From Pilaira anomala (lineage: Eukaryota > Mucoromycota > Mucoromycetes > Mucorales > Mucoraceae), in NCBI GenBank assembly GCA_025716855.1, contig JAIXMQ010000007.1, positions 496,001 to 560,000 on the forward strand: 64,000 nt of DNA, read 5' to 3'. The translations under genes and the position numbers were made by a program. The number at the start of each line of letters is the position of its first letter. The stretch's first letter is position 1. The notes under the pieces were generated by a model. The model ran no database searches, had not been told where the DNA came from, and saw only the letters and a program-made list of their open reading frames with translations. This document shows, one piece after another, positions 31,518 to 42,904 of this stretch.

Positions 31518-33289
31518 ATGATGAAAAGATTAGCAGCATATTGTATTATAGGATCGCTTATAAGTGCCATTCTTTTCCAACTATATTCATACCTATCATT
31601 ATCACCCATCTCGATACAACCTGCAGAAAGATACCAACGAGATTATTCTACACTAGTCGTTTATGTAACGATCTTGGTTTTAGGAACGTCTCTATTATTA
31701 TTTTCAAGTTGGCTGCAACAATATCAGTACAATAAACGAAAGTTGTTAGGTGTTGTAACACGATCACCCACTATACCACGATGGCAACGATGGCTATTAA
31801 GTGAATGGAGACTATTTGGAAGCACATGGTCTTTATCGAACGTTGGAAAGGTTGCAGGACTATTCTTATTGAATGCCATTATATTGTATAAAGATATGGA
31901 AAATGTGGTAGAAACAGCAGACTCAAGTCGAAACATGTACTTACAAACATTAGCAAATCGAGCAGCACAGTTAGCTGTTACCAATATAGCCATGTCAGTT
32001 GTGCTGTCTGCAAAGTTATCCATATTACAACGTTATTTCTTTGGTATGCACACAACTTTACAGTGGCATAAATGGTTTGGAAGATTAGGGTTTTTACAAG
32101 TGATGTACCATGGCACGTATCAAATTCAATTCAATTACGAACGACAAGGTGGGGATATATTTGCTACTTTGACCACGAATGCGCGGCATATTACAGGTAC
32201 ATTAATGTTGAGTGCGATGTTTATGTTGGTATTAGGATCACATCCAATTGTTCGGTTGTTATCTTATCGTTTGTTTCGATGGACGCATCTGTCAGCATTC
32301 TTTATGCTGGTTTTGGTAGGATGTTTGCATCATTGGTCATTCTATTTATTCTATGGAGCTGTACTTGTATTTTGGGTGATGGATCAAATTGATCGCTCGT
32401 TTATTGCAGAGTCCTGTACTGTGGAGGCGTTACCAGGAGATATTGTGAGATTAAAGTGTCAAGCCCCTTATCAGTGTGGTTTATTAATCCCGGGACAATT
32501 CGCTTTTATTTCGTTTGGATCCACATCTTGGTTAAAGGCCTGGTTTCACTCACATCCGTTTTCCATCTGTAGAATGGATCCTGAAGGTAATACTATTTAA
32601 AAAAAAACTGTTATACAACTAACTCTTTTGCTTACATATATATATATATATATATATTTATATTTATAGTGGATTTTGACGAGTCGAGTTTAATTGGTAA
32701 TTTCGGTAAAGGAGGGAGTTTTACGTTTTATATTAAGTCGATCGGAAATGAAACGAGTACATTATATCAATTGGGGCAACAGCATAAGAAGATCCATGCT
32801 AGAATTAGTCGACCGATGGGTAGACCATATATTACGAATGCAGGAACAGAGTTTGGGGATTATGATACCATTGTTTTAGTTGCAGAAGGTATGGGAATTA
32901 CACCCTGGCTATCTGTATTACATTATGTAAAAGAAAGAGAGCATGCGATAAAGACGAAATCTGTTTATTTGATTTGGAGCGTCCGCAATATTGATACATT
33001 TTATGCGTTTGAACACGAGTTTAGTCAATTCATATTTACAGACGTCAAGTTGGAAATTCAGTTGTTTGTAACAGGTTTAAGTGATCCAGATGAAGATTAT
33101 AGTGTACCAAGTTCTATTAAACTTGATATTCAGAACCGACCTGATTATGAAGAAATAATGTTGAAAATTCAACAAGAAAGGAAGGAGGCAGTGTTAGGTA
33201 TTTGTACGCATGAAGAAACTATGGTCAGAGTCAATAATATTGGTTTAACTTATTCATGGAACATGAAAAAAGAAAGATTTGAATTATGA
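31518..33289 (+). CDS. Ferric/cupric reductase (FRE/NOX family)
   Basis: Integral membrane flavocytochrome of about 562 residues that moves electrons from NADPH across the membrane through FAD and two haems. Exons are 31518-32586 and 32670-33289. Several membrane segments occupy residues 1-290. Both haem-ligand helices show His-x13-His: WHKWFGRLGFLQVMYHGTYQ and THLSAFFMLVLVGCLHH. The FAD-binding motif is HSHPFSI, the nicotinamide site is AEGMGITPWLSVL, and the pyridine end is near VLGICTHEE. This is shorter than typical Fre proteins (about 600-700), mainly for lack of a long extracellular N-terminus. The substrate metal is inferred from the family. Either of two adjacent ATGs (31518 or 31521) could be the start. 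Confidence 0.9.
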
Positions 33290-33321
33290 TAAATAAACCC
33301 AGTGCTTCAATATGTCCTTGC

Positions 33322-33357
33322 CACACCTGTGCGAATATTTTTTTTTTCACAGGTGTG
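33322..33357. other. Perfect 10-bp inverted repeat 3' of the reductase gene
   Basis: Arms CACACCTGTG (33322-33331) and CACAGGTGTG (33348-33357) enclose a 16-nt T-rich loop, 32 bp after the stop. Each arm contains a CACCTG-type E-box. It could be a 3'-UTR hairpin or a factor site. No function is shown. Confidence 0.6.
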
Positions 33358-33419
33358 AAAATGATAGAAAAGAGGTTATAGGCTTAATAAGCCTCTTTTT
33401 ATGAGTATTTTCTTTGATT

Positions 33420-36019
33420 TATATATATAAAACAGCATATCCCGTCTGTTATTATATATTAAGTTCAGTCATTCTCAAATCGGTTACTACAATCTTATCA
33501 AGTGCTCCTTTTCTAAAATAAACAAATAGCAAATATCTGCTATCCATATGGCTCAGTCTTAGAAAAACACAGCAATAAATAATACTATTATTGATGAATG
33601 AAATATTTGGTAAGAAAGAAGTCGTAGTGATACGTCAAAGCTCAATCACTGCAAATTTAGACGTTTGCATAATTTCGGTCTTTTTATTATAGGTGACACA
33701 AGTAATTGTTCCTCAAAAATCAAAGTCTGCCATTTCAGTTTTTTTTTATTCAAGGAGACTCGAATATTGGCTCATAAATTTGAATAAACCTGAATTATAA
33801 TGAAGGTCATCTCAATAGATTGAATTATGACCAAGTCTCCTAATTAAGAATCTTTGCGGCTTAATTTACTCTCTTGTTTGATATAATTAGACGGCTATAT
33901 TTGTCGCTATGGTACTTATTTAATCTTTCTAGTCTATGTACCCGCTAAAATATTAATTATAAATAAGAAGATGAAGCTTTTGCTTGGGTCAAACTGTTAG
34001 CTTTAGATTATGAGGTGTGCATCTATCTGTTACACAAATATGTCATTCAAGTGCGGAATGGCAAAGGACATGTGTTTAAGACTTAATAATTCTGTATTGG
34101 TAAAGTATAATTCAGATGCAGTGAATTATAAAACAACAGAAACCTCATCTGGTTAGTATAAAAATGTTTAACGCTTACAAATTTAAAATGAAAAATCGGT
34201 TTTTTCTTGGGGTTAGATAACCATTACACACTTTTATTGATACAATGTAAACTTTCTTATGATGCACAAATGGTGATCTAAAAACAAATCAGAAAAAAAA
34301 TAGCCGAAAGTTCATTCTCCGGATGGTTCTCGCGTGGACTTTTTCTGTCACACCTGGCGAATGATCGTGCTTTAGTTAAGCTGAGTCTTCGAATATTTGG
34401 ACAACTCTGTCAATTTTATTTATACTAAATACGTCCGTCTTATTTTTACCCATTTTTTGATAAATTTTAGGTTACAATGCAAACTCTATTTAGTAAGGAA
34501 AAAATCGACCATTAATTAATTGGGATGATAGTGTGATACAGTACTTTATCAACATTCTCATATGTATATATTCACTGTAGATCGTTATAGTGCTCTCCTT
34601 CCTCATATAGCTGCTTGCTTCGTTTTTATTGAGTACAAGTAAACCTTAAGAGAAATTAAGTTTATATTTGAAAAAGGAAGAGAGTTAATATGTTTTCCAT
34701 ACAAAAAAAAATATGATCATACCAGAAGTCTGATCTGTATTATGACAATTGCTTTGATCAAGAGTACTACGAGAAAATTAGAAATAGGTTCTGGCTCTTG
34801 TTGACGATAGTATTAGATTAATGTAAATAGCGATGAAACCCCCCCCCTTTTGATACGTATAGGTAACTTTGCCTGTAGATGAGTTTTTCTTCTTTTCTTT
34901 GGAAACATGTAAACTCAAAAGAAAGGTTTATCATTAGCGATTATTTATCCATGTATTCTCTCCTGTCTAGACTGTTCTCCCAAATTTTATATTTATAACA
35001 TTCGATTGGGGGGCAATTATCTCAATACTTATTCTAATATTTGGTCAAGTTTTAACTGTGGAAATGTATCAGAAAAGTTGAACGGAATGAATGCCTGTAT
35101 CCGGAATTTCACTCGTGTTTGCCAAAATTACTCTAAAACTCAGATAGCTTTGGGGATATGGATAGCGACGGAGTATTCAACTTATATTCAATCTAAACGA
35201 AATCAAGACAACAAAACGGTGAAAGTTGTTAATCAAATTAAAGTGAGCGATAAAAATGTAGTTGTTTTTTACATTTAGTTTTAATGATTTTGTTTTTATA
35301 ATAATTAGAAAAATCAAAGTTTGATCATGTATTAGATCATACGTTAAGACGTTATGATTATCCCCTTTTTTTGTTTTTTTTTTACTCTCCCTTTTCAAGA
35401 TGCTCTTTACATCATCGGTAAACAATACCGAATATGCGGGCTTTGTCGGGAGGTTACGATTGAATGTAATCGTATTTAATTTCATCAAATTCAACTCATA
35501 CATGATAATATACGATGATTATAGGATAAGGTTTCGATATTAGGAATGACATATAATATTTGCGAATACTTTTACCGAGGCTAAGTGGCTTTTGGAATTT
35601 TAAAAGTCTAAAAAAGGTATAAATGAGGAAATAAAAGAGGATAATACATTTTCCAAGTAAAATGTATTATATTTCTAAGATTATTCGATTTATCCAGTGT
35701 TTAGTCATAAATCATGATCTAAAGGCGGATGGCTATTAATATGTCGCTGATATAAAGATAAAGACGCTTTTTGTTTCATCATAACCATGTTACAGCACCA
35801 AGAAGAATATTGCATGCAGAAACACATAAATGCAGTCACTTATATACTTTGTCTTGGTTTAGGCTAAACATCCGGAAAAACTGAGTTTATTTTAATTACT
35901 CTGTACAAAAAAAATGGCAATCTAAAATTTCATGTAATTTTATATAAATCCATGCAACATTCTCCTTTTTCTGCTTTCTTTTTTTTTTCATATTATCTTC
36001 TCCTTAAATTTTTATTGAT
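33420..36019. other. 2.6-kb gene-poor region with a coding-like scrap
   Basis: A short plus-strand frame (about 33968-34086) reads EDEAFAWVKLLALDYEVCIY, then LLHKYVIQVRNGKGHVFK before its stop. It looks like protein but lacks a start or partner exon. Another plus-strand frame (35006-35278, 90 codons) is unrecognised. The rest is AT-rich. The last 200 bp contain the P450 gene promoter. Confidence 0.4.
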
Positions 36020-39000
36020 ATGGCTGAAACTATCTCTTTAATTGTAGCTTTAAAAAACTGCGAGAATATCGAAGTGGATGGCAAAATCATTCGTATCGGT
36101 AATGGTGCCAACACAAATACAGTACGTAGTTTAGCAGCTGAAAAGCTTGGTTTAACTATTCCTTTAAACGATATTATTCTTGAAACCTCTACTGGTGACG
36201 AATTAACTGAAATCGAAAAAGTTAAATTACAACAAGTTGTTTTTATCAACTTTCAACAACAAATCAAGGAAATTCCAGGTCCAGTCAGATTACCTATGGT
36301 TGGTAACCTTTACGATATGATGCCGGATTTGTAAGTATCAAGTATATATAAATGGATTTTTTTTTAAGTACTTATCCTTTTTTGTTTTTGTTTTTACATA
36401 TAGGTGTGCAGGATGGGCCAAACAATTTTCTGCCTATGGTAATGTTGCTAGCGTCAGTATTTTCGGTACAGAATTAGTGGCTACCAATGATCCAGCGATT
36501 GCCGAGATATTCTGTAAAGAATCTGAGTACTTTACAAAGAAAATCACAAACACTTTAAAGGAAATCAAAGACTTTGCTGGTAATGGATTATTTACTTCGG
36601 ACTCTGACGATGATGAATGGAAATTAGCGCATAAAATTCTCATGCCTGCTTTCAGTCCCCGTGCAATTAAGGTAAATAATTCGATTGTTTAACAAAAAAA
36701 AAATACAATGTATATTAACACGTGCACTATTGTTTTTTTTTATAATTAGGCATATCAACCTGAAATGGGTATAATTGCTCAAGAAACAATCAAGATTTTT
36801 TCTGAATACACACCTGAAGACAAGGTTGAAATTTTGGATTGGTGTACCAACATGACCTTTGAAACAATTGGTCGTATCGGTTTTGGTTATACATTTGATT
36901 TAATGCATCGCGATAAACCTCCTCATCCTTTTATTGTAGCTATGGGCTATGGTCTTAGTAACAGTGTTGTTCGTTTCTCTCGTCCTGCATTCATGAGACA
37001 CTTACCTATAGCATCAAACCGTAAATGGGAACGTGGAAATGATTTGATGCGTAGTCTTGTGGATCAAGTTATTGTGGAACGTAAGAACAGTGAATTTGCG
37101 AAGGACTCTGAAAAGGATCTTTTAGGTTTTATGTTGAACGCTCGTGATGAACACAACTTGGGTCTCAGTGATGAAAACATTCGTGATCAAGTTATCACAT
37201 TCTTAATTGCTGGTCATGATACTACCGCTAACACCTTAGCTTGGGTACTTTATGAACTTTCAAGAAATCCTGATGTCCAGACAAAGTTACTTCAAGAAAT
37301 TGCTAATGCTGGTATCTCCTCAGATAAATTACCTACTGTGGAACAAATCTCTAGTCTCAAATATTTCAGTCGTGTCCTGAAAGAAACGCTTCGTATGCAT
37401 TCCCCATTAAGAGGTATCGGCAAGTATTGTAAGAAAGAATGTATTCTTCCTGGTGGGTACCGTATCAAGGCTGGCGTTGCTGCTGTTGCCTCTACTCTTA
37501 ATATACACATGAACCCCGAGGTCTATAAAAACCCCACCAAGTTTGACCCTGATCGTTGGACACCTGAAGAAGAACAGAAGCGTTCTCTCTATGCTTGGTT
37601 ACCTTTTAGTACTGGTCCTAGAGCTTGTATTGGTATGGCATTCGCACTTCAAGAACTCAAAACTGCACTTGGTATGTTCTTGCATCGCTTTGAATTCAAG
37701 TATGATGGTCCTGACGTCGATTATGATCCTTATCAACCTACCACAAAACCTCTCGATATGTTCATGACCATTCATCCTCGTACCAATTTTCCTGAACCTA
37801 ATGAAAGTATTGTTCATGAAACACGTCAAGAAGAATCCGAAGAAAAGATTGGCATGCCCGTTCTGGATCAGACAATTAGTGGAGCTGGCACCATCGAATT
37901 ACCTAAGGCCACTTTCTTATTCGGTACGCAAACCGGTACCGCTCAAGATTATGCTAGTCAAATGGCTTCTCAGGCTAAGCGTTTTGGTTTTAAAGAAGTG
38001 AGACTTTGTTCCATGGATGAATGGGAGGTGATCAAGACTGGTAAATATCAAAACCTTAAAGATACTCAGACAAGAAATAATGAGCTTATTGTCATCTGTA
38101 CTGCTACTTATAACGGTCAACCACCTGAGTCTAGTGAAGCCTTTAATAAGTTTTTGGATGCTAGTCTTGAAGAAGGGAATGAGGATTTACTTGAAGGTAT
38201 TAACTATGCTGTCTTTGGTCTCGGTAATAAAAACTGGAGAACCTATCAAGCTTTTCCTTTAAAGGTTGACACCAATCTTGATAAACTTGGTGCTCATCGT
38301 TTCTTTTCTCCTGGTGAGGGTGATGCTGATAAAGATATGGATGGTGACTTTAATCAATGGTGTGCTTATTTCTGGACTCATGTTCTTGGAAAGTATGGTG
38401 TCGCTGCCTCTGCTAGTAAATCAGTTATTCCTACCGCCACTTTATCTGCTGAAGATACAGATTTAAGTACTGCCAAAGTAAGTTTCATCTCTCCTACTGA
38501 AGATGCCAAATGTAAATCTGCTTTAGAAAACAAGAATGGTGAATATAATGCCGAGTTAATTGTAAACCGTGAACTTCAGAAGGAAGGCTCTGATCGTAGC
38601 ACACGTCATATTGAAATTGAAATCTCTCAACTTGAATCAGTTAGCTCAATCAAAGATCATCTTTATGAAGCTGGTGATCATATTGAAATTATGCCTGAGA
38701 ATGATGTTAAAGAAGCTGAACGTATTGCTTTAGGCTTTGGCCTTGTTTTAGATTCCGTATTTGAAATTGATGCAGAATCTGTTACTGGACTCTCTCCTCG
38801 TTCAATGGCAGCTAGTATCAAGGGACCTTGTACTGTACGTAACGCATTAGTTTATTATGCGGATCTTATGTCGCCTCCATCTCGTCGTATGTTGAGTTTC
38901 TTTGCTGCTCAACTCCATGCTACTGCGCCTGAAACTGCCAAAAAGTTTGATAGCTTAACTATGCCTGATGAAAACAATCAAGATCAATATCCTGCATTTA

Positions 39001-39779
39001 TCAAAAAGTACAGAACTTTACTTGACCTTCAATTAGCTTTCCCTCAAGTAAAACGTATTGACCTTGGACAATTTTTGACAGCTGTTGGTGTGATGCAACC
39101 CAGACGTTACTCTATTGCTTCATCACCTCTTGTATTCCCTAAACATGCTCATATTGCTGTTGGTATTGTGGATGATATTGTTGGTGATAAACATTACCCT
39201 GGTCTTGCTTCTTCTTACTTGAACAGACTTCAAAATAAATCTCGTGTCCGTGCTCAACTTAAATCTTCCAAGAGTACATTCAGTATGCCTGAAGATATTA
39301 CAAAGCCTTTGGTTATGATTGCCGCTGGTACAGGTATCTCACCTTTCCGTGGATTTATTCAAGAAAGAGCTTTCCAAAAGAAGAACGGTCAACAAGTGGG
39401 TCCTTGCATTTTATTCTTTGGCTGTCGTAACCCTGAAAAGGATTATATCTATAGTGATGAACTTGAAGAGTATATTAATGCTGGTGTACTTATCAACAAA
39501 CATATTGCGTTCTCTCGTTTGAACCCACCTACAACTCAAAAATATGTTCAACATGCTGTATTAGCTAATGCTGGCGAAGTCTGGTCCTTATTGTTTAATA
39601 AGAATGGTTCAAATGGCGCTATTTACATTTGTGGTAGTGGTGCTATGAGTCGTGATGTATGTTCTACCTTCCAAGTCATATCAAAGAGTTTTGGTGTTGC
39701 ACAAAATGATGATGAGGCAGATCAATTCCTCCAAAAACTTATAGATGAAAAGAGTCTTTTCCAAGATGTTTGGGGTTAA
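36020..39779 (+). CDS. CYP505-type P450-reductase fusion with N-terminal extension
   Basis: Self-sufficient fatty-acid hydroxylase of the P450foxy/BM3 type, about 1202 residues. Exons are 36020-36330, 36404-36671 and 36750-39779. Residues 1-85 form an extra domain (see findings); the P450 begins at IPGPVRLPMVGNLYDM. P450 marks are AGHDTTANT (I helix, about 347), ETLR (about 405) and FSTGPRACIG with the haem Cys at about 486. An FMN flavodoxin domain starts at about 584 (FGTQTGTAQDYASQMA). The FAD domain has RRYSIASSP (about 978) and the NADPH site has GTGISPFRGF (about 1053); the chain ends DVWG. Family members subterminally hydroxylate fatty acids using NADPH. No membrane anchor is seen, so it is probably cytosolic, as in the family. 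Confidence 0.95.
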
Positions 39780-41086
39780 AAAGGAAGCACTTTTCTTTTT
39801 TCTCTTTATCATTTGTATATTGTTTTTTATTTTCATTCTTGGAATTTTTCACTTTTCTCCCGTAAATAATAAAGTAAAACTAGACTTATTTTTTGCAGTA
39901 AATTTTACTTTTTTTTTTTATATATATATAATGTTGTTTAACAAATGACTAATAACTACCTGTGTATACTATGTATTACAATATGAGTATGGAAGGACAT
40001 GTGAATTAATATATATCCCCTAAGAGATACGCATTGTTATGCATTTGCTCTTTGAAAGACTTGGATATTACTATTGTTATTATATATTAGCTTCTGGCAT
40101 CTTCCATATAACTCTCCTCTCTCTCTCTCTCTCTCTCTTTCAGCAGAAACAGCCACAACACAGATGATGCACTCGATCTTAAGATTAAACTATTTAGCGA
40201 TAAAAGCATGGTGCCACCCCCTTCTTTTTTTTTATATATCAAAGTTTATATGGATACATAAAAATTTCTTGCTTTTGACAGTAGCCTAAAACAAACTTCA
40301 GGCACCAATTGATCTCTCTCAACATGTACTGATTATTATTATGTTCTAAAATAAAGCATGCATACACCTGCACACGGCATACTCAAATATTTTTGTTTCA
40401 AACAAATTGAAAGCTGAAACCGGTGTAATCCCAGACGAGGCGAGATAAATAAATAAAAAGAACTTTTTCATATCTTTGTTAAAGTACATAATTTAAGAAA
40501 AGTATTCGTATAATATGCTTTATAAGCATGTTTTGGATAAAAAAAATGCCATTTTTTAATTTAGAAGACTAAGTAAGTATCTTCCCCCTGGGTAAGATTA
40601 TATTTCAGGTGCCGTCAGTAACTAGCGTGGGAATGACAATGTTCCAAAATTTAACCGCTTTATATATATTTTTGGCTGTCAAAATAAAAAATGAACAACA
40701 GACTTTTCTTTTATATTGCTTATAAAACCAAATAAAATTGCTATAAAAAAAAAAGAATTGTGACAAGTTAAAAAGATAATTTAACATTGCTAAAATTTAA
40801 GCTTTTTATTTGTGATATTGTAAACGGCTAAACTTAAAAAAAAAAAAAAAAAAGAACCTGGAGTAAAAAAGAGATTGCTTTAATATTTCAACCTTACAAG
40901 AAAAAGACTATTTCGGAGAACCAATGTAAATTGCATTATTGATACGATATGTGGAGACAGGTCAAGGATCAATTCTAAGCATGTGAATTTTTTACCGTAA
41001 AAAAAAAAAAGTTTTTGTGTTTATAACTGATCTATTTTTTATTTTATTTTTCTCCTTTTTCTTTTTCCCCACACTTTTTAAAAATA
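39780..41086. other. 1.3-kb intergenic region
   Basis: (CT)n near 40114-40139 and A/T homopolymers, including an A20 near 40836-40854. No gene is supported. The stretch before 41086 is the promoter of the acyl-CoA dehydrogenase gene. Confidence 0.5.
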
Positions 41087-42031
41087 ATGTTGAGATCTGC
41101 TTCCCGTTCCATTAACTTGATTGCTCGTTCTATCCCCAAGAGGTATATATATACTTTATAGTTTATCCTTCTTTTTGTTAACACGGTAACGGTTTTATAG
41201 AACTTTCACTCAATCTGCCATTGCTCGCAATGCTGCTGGTCTTCCTACTTCTCTTCAAGCTTTCACTGAAGAAGAAATGATGCTTCGTGACGTTGGTAAG
41301 TACAAGAATATAGAGTTCAATTGTTTCATATAAAAACTCAAATTCTTTGTAGTCCGTAAATTTGCTCAAGAAGTAGTTAAGCCCAAGGTTTCTGAAATGG
41401 ATGAAAAGGAAAAGCTTGACCCTGCAATTTTAAAGTCTCTTTTCGATCAAGGTGTAAGTTTAATAAGAAATTTAATTTTTGACTCGGGATTATTCATTTT
41501 TTATTTTTTATTTTTTGATCGTAGCTTATGGGTATTGAGACTGATGCTGAATACGATGGTGCCAACTGTTCTTTCACTTCTGCTATTATCACTATTGAAG
41601 GTAATATATACATATATATATACGTTTATAAAATTTAAGGGAGAAATATATTAAATTACGTGATGTAGAACTTGCCAAGGTTGATCCTTCTATCAGTGTC
41701 ATTTGTGATGTTCAGGTAAAAAAAAACAATCAATGGTATTAAAGAAACCGGTTTTATTTACTTTATGAATATTTAGAATACTTTGGTTGGTACTCTTGTC
41801 CGTCAATATGGTACTGAATATATCAAGAAGAAGTACCTTACAAAGTTAGCTACTGACTCTGTTGGTTGTTTCTGTTTATCTGAATCTGGTTCTGGTTCAG
41901 ATGCTTTTGCTCTTCAAACTCGTGCTGTTGAAAAGGACGATCATTATGTTATTTCTGGTTCCAAGATGTGGATTACCAACTCTGGCGAAGCTGATATCTT
42001 TTTAGTATTTGCCAATGTGTAAGTCTTTTAT

Positions 42032-42074
<43 letters not shown>

Positions 42075-42755
42075 CAAAGGACTAAAGAAATAAATATATA
42101 TATATATATATTATTTATTATTAGTGATCCTTCCAAGGGTTATAAGGGTATCACTTGTTTCATTGTAGAAAAGTCAATGGGTGTTCAAGTAGCCAAGAAG
42201 GAATCCAAGTTAGGTATTCGTGCCTCATCTACCTGTGTCTTAAACTTTGACGAGATTGTAGTTCCCAAAGAAAACATTCTTGGTGAAGTAGGTAAGGGAT
42301 ACAAGTACGCTATTGAGATTTTGAACGAAGGTCGTATTGGTATTGCTGCACAAATGATTGGTACCGCTCAAGGTGCATTTGATATTGCTTTACCTTATCT
42401 CTTCCAAAGAAAACAATTTGGTCAATTCATTGGTGACTTCCAATCTATGCAACATCAATATGCTCAAATTGCTACCGAGATTGAAGCTGCTAGACTCTTG
42501 ACATATAATGCTGCTCGTTTGAAGGAAGAAGGTAAGAGTTTCATCAAGGAAGCTGCTATGGCCAAATTATATTCTTCTCAAATCGCTGAACGCGCTGCCA
42601 GTAAAGCCATTGAATGGTGTGGTGGTGTTGGTTTCACTCGTGAATTGGGTGTTGAAAAGTTCTACAGAGATGCCAAGATTGGTGCTATTTATGAAGGAAC
42701 TAGCAACATTCAACTTCAAACTATTGCTAAATTGATTTCAAATGAATACAAGTAA
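41087..42755 (+). CDS. ACADSB: Mitochondrial short/branched-chain acyl-CoA dehydrogenase
   Basis: FAD enzyme of about 415 residues that introduces the alpha-beta double bond in branched-chain acyl-CoAs (isoleucine breakdown) or short acyl-CoAs. Exons are 41087-41142, 41201-41295, 41353-41453, 41525-41600, 41669-41715, 41777-42018 and 42125-42755. The N-terminus [20 protein letters not shown] is a mitochondrial targeting peptide. Family motifs are [18 protein letters not shown] (FAD/substrate loop), [37 protein letters not shown] and, at the C-terminus, [20 protein letters not shown] then [14 protein letters not shown]. The Glu of YEGTSNIQ is the catalytic base in the short, medium and short/branched-chain branch. 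The length matches ACADSB (about 430). Exact substrate range is inferred. Confidence 0.93.
42030..42067. repeat. (GA)n tract within an intron
   Basis: GA dinucleotide run of about 38 nt inside the intron between exons 6 and 7 of the acyl-CoA dehydrogenase gene, followed by a TA run near 42095-42111. Confidence 0.85.
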
Positions 42756-42904
42756 ATAAAAATAAATAAATAAATTATGTAATAGAAAAAGCCCTTTCAT
42801 TGGTCAAAATATAATACGTATAAATTTTTTGGTTAATTGTATATCAGCCACTACTTTTTGTAGTTTTTGTAATATTTTTTTTTTTTTTTTTACAAAAAAA
42901 AATA

